This document shows, piece after piece, positions 23,949 through 35,609 of a DNA stretch of 64,000 bases. The translations under genes were made by a program, and so were the position numbers. The notes beneath the pieces were generated by a model. The model was not told where the DNA came from and made no database searches. It saw only the letters and a list, made by a program, of their open reading frames with translations. The DNA comes from Cololabis saira (taxonomy: Eukaryota; Chordata; Actinopteri; Beloniformes; Belonidae): positions 22,111,017-22,175,016 of the forward strand of contig NC_084587.1 in the NCBI RefSeq assembly GCF_033807715.1, given 5' to 3'. Positions within the stretch are counted from its first letter, which is position 1; the number at the start of each line of letters is the position of its first letter.

Positions 23949-24800
23949 CTTATATTTATTTAGTTAATTCTAAATTCAGCATATTTAATAATTTCCGATT
24001 TAAATATATTTTTGTTTATAACTACATTTATTCCTCTATTCATTCTCTTTATTTCTTGTATATTTTCAATGACATGCTTTTAATAATATGTTAATAGCAA
24101 TTATATGTTCACTTGAAACCATGAATATTACTTAATCTCACCCACCAAGGGGAGATGAAGCATGTGATTAAAGTCATTTTTAATTATTTAATTCATTTTA
24201 CATAATGCACACCAAAATGACAAAAAGTTTAGCTTTAAGCATTTAAAAACATTTTTATCTAAATAAACCAAAATGGCATGACAAGGGGCTAAAGGAAACC
24301 AGAACCTGCATCCAGCTGCTGCGTCCCACCAACAACAGTCTACCACTGTGTGAACGCTGAGATTCCACACAATGCAAAATATTTCATAAAACGACCCCTC
24401 TGTGACAAAAACTCAGTGAGCAAGCAGTCGAAGAACAAAAACAGCTTTACTTTTTACAGCCCTTCTCTGAATACAGTCTTATCTCAGATTTTTCACCATC
24501 ATAAGTCATATTCCAGTGACAAACTTTGTTTAATCTGAAGTCTCTGTAAGGATTCAACATCATTTGTACTCTCTGTTTGTTAATGTTAGAAACATGCAGC
24601 AGTGGGTCTGCCAAGAATCACTCTGAGCAGAAACCCAATCGTTGCTTTGTTCTGATTGAATAATGCCTGAAATAACATGGACCCGTGAAATGCCAATAGA
24701 ACTGATATGCAAAAACAAAGAAGTCAAGTAACACACACTTAATGACCCAAAACTGTTATATTTGAAAGCATCAGATAGATTATGTGACATAAAAATCAAT
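23949..24800. other. Non-coding stretch, nothing recognised
   Basis: AT-rich; no exon or repeat boundary supported. Confidence 0.35.
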
Positions 24801-24804
24801 AATT

Positions 24805-25978
24805 AAAGCTGCAAGCAGTGATGAAGGGGCCCTTGCACCCTTGTGCACGTTCAGGCGTGCTGTAGTGGAAGCGCTTGTATGACTTGCATGTAGATGTCTT
24901 CAGGCCTGGACATTTAGCGGATGAAACCACCCACGACTCTCTATATCAAACGATTCAAAAGTTATGGTAGAAAAAAGGGACTATCAAATATCGATCAATC
25001 AAATGAAGGGGCGGGGCTAATTTACAGCAATTATGTTCAAGGACTCAAAACCGAGTCCGATGACGCCACCCACGAGTCTTTATGTCAAACCATTCAAAAG
25101 TTATTGCAGAAAATCGGAAGTATCACATATCGGCCAACCAGAAGAAGGGGCGGGGCTAATTTGCACCAATTAAGGTGAAGGAGTCAAAACTGAGTCAGAT
25201 TACACAACCAACGACTCTCTATGGGAAACCATTCAAATGTTATGCCATAAAATAGGGACTATCAAATGTTGACCAATCAGAAGAAGGGGCGGGGCTAATT
25301 CAGGCCAATGAAAGTCAAGTACTCAATACTGAGTCCGATGACACCACCCACATGTCTTTATCACAACCCGTTCAAAAGTTATGGCAGAAAGTAGGAACTA
25401 TCAAATATCGACCAATCAGATGAAGGGGGGTCGCGCTTTTTGGCATCTATTGTTGCCACGGTAACGCTTTTGACTGAGAAAAGTAATGCCCGTCGTCGCA
25501 GGATCTAGACGCACATTTTAATGTATAACACACCTGGGTGCACGTTACTGTTCGGGCCGTATTAACTGCCGAAGGAATGGCATAAATTGCGCCAAAATTA
25601 CACGATTAATTCAAAATGTTCAGAATGTCCGACTTCCTGTTCGGTTTCAGCCATGGCACCAAGAGACTTTTCTTTAAGTTGCGACATGATACAGATGTGT
25701 ACCGATTTTCGTGCATGTACGTCAAACCGTATCGTGGGGCTTGAGGCACAAAGTTTTCCGGGGGGCGCTGTTGAGCCATTTTGCCACGCCCATTAATGCA
25801 AACCATGAAATATCAAATTTTTCGCCAGGCCTGGCTTGCGTGCAAATTTGGGTGACTTTTGGGGCACGTTTAGGGGGGCAAAAAGGCCCTCCTTTAGTCG
25901 GAAAAATAAAGAAGAAAGAAGAAAGAAAAATTCCTACAGATACAATAGGGCCTTCGCACTGTAAGGGCTCGGGCCCTA
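24805..25978 (+). mobile_element. Non-autonomous DNA element (AAGCTGCAAGCAG...GGGCCCTAAA)
   Basis: Starts AAGCTGCAAGCAGTGATGAA and GGGGCCCTTGCACCC and ends GGGCCTTCGCACTG...GGGCTCGGGCCCTAAA, so the inner ends are loosely inverted (GGGCCCTTGCAC versus GTGCGAAGGCCC). It lies between AATT and AT-rich sequence without a clear target duplication. The left half consists of four ~140-bp repeats (separate entry). The right half contains TTTTCCGGGGGGCGCTGTTG and a GAAGAAAGAAGAAAG run. I recall this as a widespread fish repeat but cannot fix the superfamily. No transposase is encoded. Confidence 0.65.
24915..25435 (+). repeat. Four tandem ~140-bp repeats
   Basis: Each unit holds CCACCCACGACTCT-like sequence, CATTCAAAAGTTATGG, GGACTATCAAATATCG, CCAATCAGAAGAAGGG and GCGGGGCTAATT. 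Unit starts are near 24922, 25062, 25203 and 25341. Units differ from each other by scattered substitutions, so the array is not recent. The repeated CCAATCA and GGGGCGGGGC blocks are CCAAT-box-like and GC-box-like. Confidence 0.85.
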
Positions 25979-25979
25979 A

Positions 25980-26705
25980 ATATAATGGAACCATTATTAA
26001 CATCGTAGCAAATGTCTCCTTGAGAAGGGTTAGCTCTCTGCTTGGTTCTGAGGGAGTCACGCTGGATGCATTCCTTATATTCTGAACATTGTGAGGTTTC
26101 ATTTTGTATATATATCCGTCTTGTCTTGTCTGAGGGCGATGCTGATTAGTAAAAAAAGTGAGCAAAGTCGGCCAACCTTGGAATCATTTTACCGCTTATA
26201 TTATCACCGTGTTTCCTGTTTGCATCTGAATAGACAAATAGAGAAACAGTACTTTAATCTTTGATAAAACTACAGAACTAGAGGAGCCTCAGACTTTCAC
26301 AGCACTGAATGTGAGTCTTCTTTACTTTGCTACTCTCAGATAGCTGCTCACATGTACCACAGCTAAAGTAATATGGAGCAAATGCAAGAGATACTGTAAA
26401 TCTTTACTATTTTATTTTTTACATGGTGTTTTGAACTCAGTTGGATATGAAAACTCTGGAGATATCAAACGTGTGAAGAAGAAAAAAATCTCTCTCTGAT
26501 TCAGTAGTAATAAACTTAACAGCCCCTTTAACTGAAAGGCAGCAGTGATGCAACAGCGGTCTCTGCACAGACACCAGCATTTAATGGATTCTCTTTGTTT
26601 GCCAGCACTCCACCTATCCACAGAAAATCAGCCTGTTAGTTCTGGCTAAGAAGCTAAGAGACAGACGAGTGAACGGCAATAGAAATACAACCTCTACGGT
26701 AAAAG
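25980..26705. other. Non-coding stretch, nothing recognised
   Basis: No supported exon or repeat boundary. Confidence 0.35.
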
Positions 26706-26708
26706 TAT

Positions 26709-27071
26709 AGCCCCTTTCACACAGAGATTCCGCAATATTGGTGTAAAGAAGTCCTGCCAATACGCCGCCTTTGTTGGTTCACACAGAACCATACAACGCC
26801 GGCATAACGCCGCTCCCGTCTGTAAATTCACACAGCATGCCGGCGTTCCGCAATCAGAGGCGTGACGACAGCGTCAGCGTCTAGTGGCATGCCGGCATGC
26901 CGGCTGTGTCATTCACACAGACCCCGTTTCGGCTCTGTGACTACCTCCGCTGCCGGCTTATTGGTGGGGCCACTTGGCCCCCCCATTCCGCCTCCGTGAC
27001 TTTCACACAGAACAGCGAGGCGGCTTAAAGGCGCAACGTTCCCGCCTCGAACTGGCTGTGTGAAAGGGGCT
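26709..27071 (+). mobile_element. MITE with AGCCCCTTTCACACA inverted ends
   Basis: Left end AGCCCCTTTCACACAG and right end CTGTGTGAAAGGGGCT are exact inverted repeats over 16 bp. TAT flanks both sides (26706-26708 and 27072-27074), consistent with a 3-bp or shorter target duplication. The 9-mer TTCACACAG recurs at about 60-100-bp intervals within it. It is GC-rich inside (CATGCCGGCATGCCGGC palindrome near 26888) and encodes nothing. Confidence 0.8.
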
Positions 27072-27074
27072 TAT

Positions 27075-29320
27075 GAAAACTGAATACGAAAACTGACGTT
27101 TGTGGTTATCTTTCCTTACTAAACATCTAACAGTCTTTGATTCTTTTAGTCTTTCCCATCAAATATATACAACTGTTGCCAGTTAAGTTGGAATAACATC
27201 CCTTTGTTTTTAATTCCTCGTTTAATTTGCAATCATTTCATGACAAAACATAACTAATGTTTTTTCAAAATGTATGGGGAGCAATGTATATATGGTGCAT
27301 GTAATGCTTTGTTATAAGCTTCACATTTTCACGGGTTAATACACATATTAAAGAGACTGATCAACATAGATCTAATTGTCATTGATCAGGTATGGGCATT
27401 TTGAAATAGACAAATCCTGTTTGAGTCAGAATGAAGCTATGGTTTTCAGTGCCAGAAAAAATCTCCCCTCGCAGCCCATCCATTAACTATAATCCATTGT
27501 TTTATCTGCATGACTTACTTCTTCTCTTTCACCCTTACAGTCATCACTAAAGTGAAAGAAAATTAAGGCCCATTGTCAGTCAATTGTGAATGATACATTA
27601 AACATTTCCACAGTTGCCTAACTATTAGTAATTTATGTGGTAGTCCCTTTTGGCAATGAAAAAAGAAACTAAAAATTAATTCCCCCCAAAAAAGAAGGAA
27701 GCCTGGCAGCAGAGAAACTGACAGTCTTGCATGCGAATGTGTCCATCTATCATGCAGGGGAACACTTAATGTGCCTCCTGTAGTCCGGGAGGAGCCGTTC
27801 ATCTCAACTGGACGTCCGTTTGGACACGTTAGACTTAAGAAAGCAGGATGATGGATGTGAGAGCAATTGTAAAAGTTCTGTATTTGCCCACTTCAGATAA
27901 CCTTATCTGCACTTAGACAAAGTCAGTGGTGAGCAGGCAAGCGGGTCGGTGAGTGAACTTTGTGAAAGCATGTGTGTAAACAGTGTTTTCATGTAACTAT
28001 ACTCAAGATATTAACTGTGCGTACATTCTTTTGAAAAGTGAGTGGAAAGCAGGCTGGCAGCATGACTATATTGATAAAAATGACAAAGCAGGTTACGCTC
28101 ATCTGTTGATAGACCAGAGGCTCAGAATCTCCAGCAGACTGTATCAAATCTCCTAGAAATGTTCAGCTTCGGAAACCGAGGTCTGCGAACAAGAACATTT
28201 CTCCTCTATATCTATCTTTAATCTGATGAATTCAAACCAGGATCACACAACGGATACAAGTATATTCACAAATACAATGTGTACTGCATGCAAATGTCAT
28301 GAAGCCGTAAACATCAGCAACATTACAGATATTCATATTAAGCTTAAGCATGAAACTCAAGCATGAAGGGCTTTTTGTGACCGAGGATCATACCAGGCTA
28401 CTTCTCCATTCACAATAAATTGTATGGGACTACAAGTATGTAGTATATGTAGTTATTGACTTTTCAAAACCGAAAACAGTTTCACCATCTGGACAATGGA
28501 TTGACTGAAGAGTTGTGAATGTTACTGTTGGTTTTCTCACCCAAAACAAGTGACTACGACATGATGAAATGGGATATTCTTCTATGTTCATCTAATATGA
28601 ATGTAGAGGAATTTTAACTTTGCTCACGTTCCTATATATTTTTAAACATGAAACTATAGATGGTCACTGGTACGGATACAAAACACAGACAAAATGTGCA
28701 ACGGTACAAAGTTAATTCCCTGATGAATCGTAACTATTTTTGTCTTACCTATTTGTCAGAGGAAGTCTCTTTACCCCCAGTCTCTTTAAGGTACTTTTGT
28801 CAGCATCCTAGAACATCCTCAGCATTAGTCTGTACACATAAGGACAGGTATACTGACGTGAGGAGACAGCAGTGTCACGGCACAGCCAAAAGCAGCTTCA
28901 GAAAGGCTTCTGTGCAGCCTAGCTGTTTTGTTTACTGGAGCCGAACCAAGAGATTCTCTGCAAACAGCTGCAGTCATTGCAGCACGGCAGCCCTTAAGCA
29001 TAGTCCCTGGCTGCCTGACATCTTTCAAGAAAAAAAAAAGAAGGAAGAAACAAAAAAAAGAGAAAGAAAAAAGAAAGAAACAAAATCCTAGAAAAGGCCA
29101 GCATTGAAAGGATGAAGGAAGGAAACAAGGTTAGACAGCAAAACGCAGCGAGTAAATGCCCTGCGCTGCAGATAGCAGTCGTCAGGGCTGACCAAGCACA
29201 CCGTGAAAGTCCTGGGAAGGTTCCAGAAGACACTACAGTGACCGGTTCAATTCAGTTTATTCAAACATCGACAATTCACAATAAAAGTCGCAGGCAAACA
29301 ACTTCAGTACTGTACAAATC
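27075..29320. other. Non-coding stretch, nothing recognised
   Basis: Includes a purine-rich run (AAAAAAAAAGAAGG... at about 29028-29090) that creates a Lys/Glu-rich end on the open frame 28660-29091. I see no domain in that frame and no exon borders. Confidence 0.35.
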
Positions 29321-29324
29321 ATCC

Positions 29325-29560
29325 TTCCATCCGTTATCTACAACTACTTCTTCATATTAAGGGTCACATGAGTCTTCTGGAGCCGGTCCCGGCTCTCTTC
29401 AGGCTCCACGCACATTCACAATCACTCCGATGGACAATGTAGAATCACTAATAAACCTGACATACATGTTTCTGCCCTGTGGGATGAAACTGGAGTACCC
29501 AGCACAGGAAGAACACATGAACTCCACACTGAAAGGCACCTGCAGAAATCCCAACCAGGA
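29325..29560 (+). repeat. Dispersed repeat, 'TTTTTGGACTGTGG' family, fullest copy
   Basis: Begins CCATCCGTTATCTACAACTA and CTTCTTCATATTAAGGGTC, with TCTTCTGGAGCCGGTCCC, then CACATTCACAATCACTCC, CCTGACATACATGTTTC, AACTGGAGTACCC and GAACTCCACACTGAAAGGCA. The order matches the copies at 1741-1900, 16630-16705 and 32690-32870. I recall this arrangement as one of the commonest fish interspersed repeats. Confidence 0.65.
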
Positions 29561-29564
29561 ACCT

Positions 29565-30300
29565 GTGAGGTAACAAAACAAACCAATCAAGCCACTGAGT
29601 CCAAATCAATCAAATTATATGTGAATGATATCGTCTTATAATGCAATTTTATTCATATTCGGTCTAATTTATTATAATTGTATTAATAGAAGGTCAGTTC
29701 TTAAAAATGCTGCTTAGCCGCAGGTTAACAGGTGCACACGTTCTACCTGTAAAGACCAAATCTATTGCTGTTTTTCAACACTGCCCTAAAACCAGAAACA
29801 GAATCAAAACAACCTACCTGTACCCTACCTGTCTGTGGGATCCCCTCCCAGCTTTGTTTACTGATGAATTGTGCATATAGAAGAATTATTACAGATTAAG
29901 TCTAAAATCATGCAAGAGGCTAAAACGTTCCAGATAGCCCAAAACAGAAAAGCCATATTTCAGAAATTAGAAGGAGTCAAATCAAAACAACACAACTAAG
30001 TCCATGATTTTGAGGTTGTTTGATGCTGCCAGTTGTTTTTGCTTTAACACGATCAGTGTGTCCTTTCATCTACACGGAGCACTTAAGTTGTGTAAGAGGT
30101 ATGTGGACCAGGACATATTGTGCTTACAGTGATGAAAGAAAGTGGCCACATGGTCCAGAATAACTCCATATATAATTTGATATACTTCTCAAATGGTGGC
30201 ACTTACACCTGTAATTACTGTTTCATCTGGTTATTGCGTCAATCAGGATGCCTGCTAATACCAGGCACCATCACCTGATAGCATAATTAATGTAATCCTA
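29565..30300. other. Non-coding stretch, nothing recognised
   Basis: AT-rich; no feature supported. Confidence 0.35.
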
Positions 30301-30301
30301 A

Positions 30302-30343
30302 AAACACACACACACGCACACACACACACGCACACGCACGCAT

Positions 30344-30434
<91 letters not shown>
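30302..30434. repeat. (CA)n microsatellite
   Basis: About 130 bases of CA with GCACAC and ATGCGC interruptions in its left 50 bases and a pure run of about 40 CA units on the right. It is the longest CA tract in the window and likely to vary in length between individuals. Confidence 0.97.
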
Positions 30435-30436
<2 letters not shown>

Positions 30437-32325
30437 ATAACCAATCAACCGTAACAGTTGTTTAGGGCCAATGGTTTTGGTAAAATAAAGAATATTACAC
30501 ATGAAATATTCAAGTAAAATCAGAAAATAATGTATTTGAAAATGTGCAACACTGAATCAAGTCAACAAAAAGTTAATTTGAAAACTCATTTGTACAATAA
30601 TGTAGATGAAACAAAAGATGGAGTATGTGCTAGTGACTGTAATTTAAATACCCATGATTTTTTAAATTTCTGAGGTAGCTGAAGTGAGAGCCCACTCACT
30701 TCCAGTGCTATTAGACAGGGAGCTGTAACATCACCTCTGGTTTTGAATGTAAACCAGAAGGAACTGTGCTAAGACAGAAAAAAGCAGCTTTCTTAATAAC
30801 CATTGATGAGGCGTTTGAGTACTCATCATCCATACAGAGCATCCCACACTTCATTCTTGCCGTCAAATCGAGTGTTTCTGTTGAAGATACAGGATTAAAG
30901 AAGTCTCTAATCCAGTCATAGTTCTCTGTGTTGGCCACACATCAAAAAGAGCTTTCTAACCCCACTTTTAAAGTCAGTAGTGCCAGCCTGTGGTGTCGCT
31001 AATGCCAGCGCAGCGCTGTTCGAAAACCATCTGACATTTGATTAATCCTTCTTTTTATTATAATGTGCAGTATTTTGTAACAAGTAGGAGATGAGTGTGT
31101 CTACTACTGTTCAATCATTTTGTGCTCTGCTAAAAACTGGGCCAGCATGTAACTTGTACAACCGGCACTGCCTCATCAACCATTTCAACACAAACAACAG
31201 ACGTGCAGCTTCTGGTTAAGAGCTACAGCACATGCAACTTTTGGGGGGGTGTGAGTTGTGTCGGGGGGTTACATTATCCATTCTGCATTGTTGCTGATGC
31301 CAATGTACTTATCTGCACCTTTTCAGACAAAAGTGAGCACCTCAGCATCATTTAACAAATGGAAACCTTTAGAGTAAAGCACCACTGCTGCACTGCTTCT
31401 CTTGTCTGTGCTTAAATAAATCAGCATCATTGTCACCGACTACTGGACAGACTCCAGTTTTAAAAGGGCATTTCAGCATGCAAATCCAGGGTCATATACG
31501 ATGTAAGTCTACACCTGTTCTGGGATGCTACAACCAGATAAAGGTATGGAATCTGTTTCACTGTTTTTCTGCCAATCTCAGGAAAAATGAAATACGATAC
31601 AGGATTTTACCCGAGTCTTTTTTCTGCAGTCTCTCCTTCTTACCGCATGATAAATCCGTGCACTAAACTGTTATAAATCTACGATCTTTTTTAAAAGTAT
31701 ATGAATCCGTATCTTCCACCATTTCGTGATATAGAGAATGGAAACATCACAGACACACCGGAAAACAAACTCTGGGACATAGAAATTTCACACAGCGGCT
31801 GCTCATGGATCAGTAACCTCCTGTCAAACTTCATCCAGGGAGTCAGAGGAGACTCCCACCTTCCCACTGTCTTCAGTCTCATCACCTGCTCTTGTAAGCT
31901 CTATGTTCCACCCACATTATACACCAGACTCCCACAACTGCACTGCTGCACATTCACTGCAATGCAGTAATTAAATATGCATGTAACACAAGTGAGGTGG
32001 GCTTCTTCCCTAGAGGAGATGAGACTGTGTAAAGAGATGAGGTCCGGAGGACGTGGTCTGCACTGAGCAGCTTGGGGCTGAACACCTTGAATCAATCATA
32101 CCCTACGAAAAGAAAACAATCTTCTGTAGATATATGGAAACTGTGTGGGGAAGGCTCTGAAGGTCAAGTTACTGGAGGTGTGTTAAGGATGATGACCTCT
32201 CATGAAAGACTACTGAGCTGTTGCACGAGCCCCGACAGCTTCTGCACTTTCGGAGGATACTCAATAGGATACTCAATAACAAAAACCAGTGAAAAAAGTG
32301 ACCTGACCTATCAATGTCCCACTGA
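30435..32325. other. Non-coding stretch, nothing recognised
   Basis: No supported exon or repeat. Frames at 31430-31666 and 31701-31970 lack motifs. Confidence 0.3.
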
Positions 32326-32329
32326 AGTG

Positions 32330-32575
32330 TGCTGGACATCACTGCTTTATTCACCAACAAAACGCTCCAGAGGGTAAAAAAAAAAAAAAAAGGATTGGCT
32401 GCCCCCATCTGTCTTTAGAGGATATAATTCACAGAAAACTCTTGCTTACGAGACCACGTAGCATCTTCAGTGGCATATCACACCCTAGACATCCATCCCC
32501 TATATGAACAATTGCCCTCTGGAAGGTGATCCAATCCAATCAGGACTAAGACTCTTTACGGGTCTAAAACAGAAT
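32330..32575 (+). mobile_element. Non-LTR retrotransposon ORF C-terminal remnant
   Basis: Across broken frames the + strand reads ITALFTNKTLQRV, then IGCPHLSLEDII-like, SIFSGISHPRHPS and YEQLPSGR followed by a stop. This is the conserved C-terminal tail of Rex1/CR1-like LINE ORF2 in fish (the ...QRV...GCPLPS...DI...HP.H.L...LPSGRR pattern). An A16 run at about 32377 interrupts it. It is a short, dead fragment. Confidence 0.6.
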
Positions 32576-32689
32576 CCCTTCACCGATATACAGTATCCTT
32601 CAACCATTTCTGCTTAATCCCTCTAAGCGGAGGGGTCGCCACAGCACATCATAGTCCAACTTGGCCCAGTTTTACGGCTGATGCCCATC

Positions 32690-32870
32690 CTGGCACAACC
32701 CTGCAAGCGCAGGAAGAGACAAACAACCGTGCACGCTCACACACACACACACCTACGGGGAATTTAGAATTGTCAGTCAACCTAGTACGCATGTTTTTGG
32801 ACAGTGGGAGGAAGCCGGAGCATCCGGAGAAAACCCACGCAAGCACAAGGAGAACATGCAAATTCTACAC
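32690..32870 (+). repeat. Dispersed repeat, 'TTTTTGGACTGTGG' family
   Basis: CACACACACACACCTACGGGG, AATTTAGAATTGTCAGTC, GCATGTTTTTGGACAGTG, GGAGGAAGCCGGAGCATCC and AAGGAGAACATGCAAATTC in order, matching the other copies in the window. A separate repeat-like segment (CTCTAAGCGGAGGGGTCGCC, CAACCCTGCAAGCGCAGG) precedes it at 32610-32715. Confidence 0.65.
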
Positions 32871-33409
32871 AAAAGCCTTACCTTACATGCAGTAAATACT
32901 TCAAGAACACCATAAAGGAAACAACTTTCAACTTTTACAGAATATGCAAAGTTAGTTTTATTACTTTCTTCACAGCCACAGAGTCTGCAGACATAGTTTT
33001 TGCCATCACATTGTGTATCAACAGACTGCTGTCCAGAGCTTTGAAGTCAAAGAGCCTTGATGTTAACCAGACAAACTATTATACCTCAGTAGAAGCAATT
33101 ACAGAGGAAAATATCCCTCAAAACCTTTTTGTGGAAAAAAAGGAGATTGCAATTAATTACATGGATTTGGTGTAAATGCACCAGTATTATAGCGAAACTC
33201 CAGAAATTATCCAATTCTGAATACAAATTTCAACACAGAAGGAAGATCAATTGACACCCATTTAAAATAAGAGGGAAATGTCTCAGAAAAAAAAAATCAA
33301 TATCAGTAAATAAATTAAATGAAATAACAGCATGACAGAGAGCACAGCAAAGTCCATAAAAAATGGAAAATAGTCCCTCTTTCAGAGGTTTGATTTTGAG
33401 TTGCCAAAC

Positions 33410-34110
33410 GTATCAAGTTTACTTCTATAGCACAGTTTAACAAGAAGGTGATTCAAAGTGCTTTAGAGAGACATTAAAACATCACATGGTAGAAATAAAA
33501 AGCCTGATTTTAAGTTTAGACAAAAAAGCAATAAAATAAAACAAAAAAAGAATTTAAAAGTAGTAATTAAAGACAGACAGACATACTGTAAGTTTAAAAT
33601 AATTAAACAAATGAGATGCAAGAAAATAAAGGTCGTAGTGCATTATGGGGGATTACTGAAATGCAGCAGTAAATAAAAAGGTTTTCAACCTTGATTTAAA
33701 GCAACTGAGAGTTTCAGTAGCCCTGATGCATTCTGGGAGTTTGTTCCACAGGTGAGGAGCATAAAAGCTGAACGCTGCCTCACCGTGTTCGGCTCTAACT
33801 CTGGGTACAGGAAGTAGGTGTGACCCTGACGACCTGAGGGTTCTGGTTGGTTCATAACAGACCAGGAGATTTATTAACCAACAGCAGGATTTTAAAATCT
33901 CTTCTGTGACAGACAGGAAGCCAGTGTAAAGATCTGAGTACGGGAGTCATGTGGTCCACTCTTTTGATTTTAGTGAAGACTCGGGCAGCAGCGTTCTGAT
34001 GTAACTGCCGCTGTTTGATGGAGTTTTTAGGGAGAACCGTAAGAACGAGCGTTACAGTAGTCCAGTCTACTGAAGATGGAAGCATGGACCAGTTGTCCTA
34101 CGTCCTCCTA
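33410..34110 (-). mobile_element. Degenerate L2-type LINE 3' end with reverse transcriptase tail
   Basis: Read on the - strand from 34085, the frame gives QNAAARVFTKIK, HMTPVLRSLHWLPV and FKILLLVNK, the conserved C-terminal region of L2-type LINE reverse transcriptases. After a frame break, 33780-33680 gives AFSFYAPHLWNKLPECIR and CFKSRLKT, the next conserved block of the same ORF. The end near 33415-33480 (AAAGCACTTTGAATCACC, TGTGCTATAGAAGTAAACTTG) is the usual L2-type 3' tail. It is 5'-truncated and frame-broken, so it is a pseudogene of the transposon. Confidence 0.8.
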
Positions 34111-34114
34111 AAAC

Positions 34115-35385
34115 ATCAAATCTTTAATCCTCAAAGGTGCATTAGTATATTCAAGACAACACATTTGATGGCAATGCCGAAATTAAAGTTTTAATGAATT
34201 TGTAAATAAGTTAGTTCTTATTGTAAATATCAGGATCCATGGGTAAGATAAAACCTCAACATGGACCGTGGGCAAGCAAAGTAACCAAGACAAATCTCAA
34301 TTTAAGTTTCTCATAATGTGTTCTTTCATAGGTGTTTGGAGAATGAGAAAAGTTTATTTCAGCACAAATACCATGTGACACTATTAGATAAAGGTACAGA
34401 GTTGCTTAGAATCTGAGAAGACGGAAGATAATAAGCAACTTATTGCTGCACGACTTAAAAACTTCAAAGAAAGGCACTGAGATGAGAGAATGTGTGCAGA
34501 TACCATACAGTGAAGGATTTAAAGTCTTGACAATGGAGACCAGATGAGAAGGGGACTGTCAAGATATCACTTTACATCAAAGCCTTCTCACTGCCTCAGT
34601 GGGCTTTTACATCTTATCCAAGTCCCGTTCGGTTGCAAATGCATTTTGGTCTCAAAGTGAATTGCTGATTCTCTGTAAACTTTTGACAAGGTCTATTACA
34701 CAGATGGATAGCTGTTTTCACAAGGGAAACAGGGGTCAGATTGATTGAGCCACGGTTCCTGTCAAGTGTCCCTCACCAGCAAAGCCCTGTTTAAAAACCA
34801 TTCGAGGCGACTCGTACCTGATGAAGTGTCTCGTTTTCAACTGGACTGCCAACACATGAAGAGCTGTTGTCTAAACGCAGAAGCAGTGATGGTTTCAATT
34901 GCGTGAAGGAGGATGATACATTGGAAGAATCCCTCTCAACCGTCAGCATCCTACAAGAGACAGCTCAGGAGCTTTTTTTGTCACTATCACAGCTTTTTGG
35001 AAACTGTTAATATGTTTTTGTAATTTGTACACAGCTGTATTCTAAAACGCAACTTAAATCCATAAAAAATTGAGCTTGGCTTTGGGGAGCTCACATGAAA
35101 TAATGACATGTACTTGTTCTAAGCATCGTGTGATTTATTTTGTTGGCATATTATGTTAAGCTGGAACAGTACTGATTCTTTTTTTTTTTTTTGACGATTC
35201 TGATTATTAAAAGCTGGTCATTAAATTGGCAAATCTTTTTCATCCGTCGACCAACTCATCTGTCTTGCTGGAATATCATCTCCGTATTTTCTGTTTGTAA
35301 AGTAAAGTAAACATGGATAGTCATTAAAACTAAAAACAACAAGACTGTGGGTGCCTAAATTTACACACATGTTTATATGTTACAG
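34115..35385. other. Non-coding stretch, nothing recognised
   Basis: AT-rich; no supported exon or repeat boundary. Confidence 0.35.
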
Positions 35386-35387
35386 TA

Positions 35388-35480
35388 AGTTTGAAAAACA
35401 ACTGGCCTGATGGTCTCCTGGGCAATTTAATGATATATTAAGTTGCCCAGGAGACCATCAGGCCAGTGTTTTTTTAAACT
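35388..35480. repeat. Long inverted repeat (hairpin), 44-bp arms
   Basis: Arms 35388-35431 and 35437-35480 with a 5-base loop. The central 25 bp of each arm (35401-35425 and 35443-35467; GGCCTGATGGTCTCCTGGGC in the left arm) pair perfectly. One T-G pair and three mismatches lie outside that. Weaker homology runs further out (GTGGGTGCCT on the left, ATGGGATGCCTT read on the opposite strand to the right), suggesting an old palindromic transposon of roughly 160 bp. A transcript could fold into a pre-miRNA-like hairpin. Confidence 0.85.
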
Positions 35481-35539
35481 AATGCACACAAGGCATCCCA
35501 TAGTGAAAACCAAAGCCTCAAGACACAGTTGTAATCTGT

Positions 35540-35605
35540 GCAAAACAGCCTCTGTATCACCAATGTAATCGGATTAATAAAGTATTTTGAATTGAATTGG
35601 AAAAG
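35540..35605 (+). mobile_element. LINE or SINE 3' tail fragment
   Basis: ATCGGATTAATAAAGTATTTTGAATTGAATTGG has the form of fish LINE/SINE 3' tails (GGATTAATAAAGTAT followed by a short repeat, here GAATT). Nothing upstream is recognisable. Confidence 0.4.
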
Positions 35606-35609
35606 AGAT

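Noticed and set aside
24915..25435. CRISPR-like array of direct repeats
   Set aside because: Units of ~140 bp with diverged sequence and no short repeat/spacer pattern, in a eukaryotic genome; it is an internal repeat of a transposon.
25722..26165. 147-codon - strand frame and the overlapping + frame 25711-26085
   Set aside because: Both lie mainly in the right half of the non-autonomous DNA element; neither has a transposase-like motif.
28660..29091. 143-codon + frame ending in a Lys/Glu-rich run
   Set aside because: The charged end is produced by a purine-rich simple repeat; the rest shows no domain and no splice support.
30287..30502. Cys/Val repeat peptide
   Set aside because: Direct translation of the (CA)n microsatellite.
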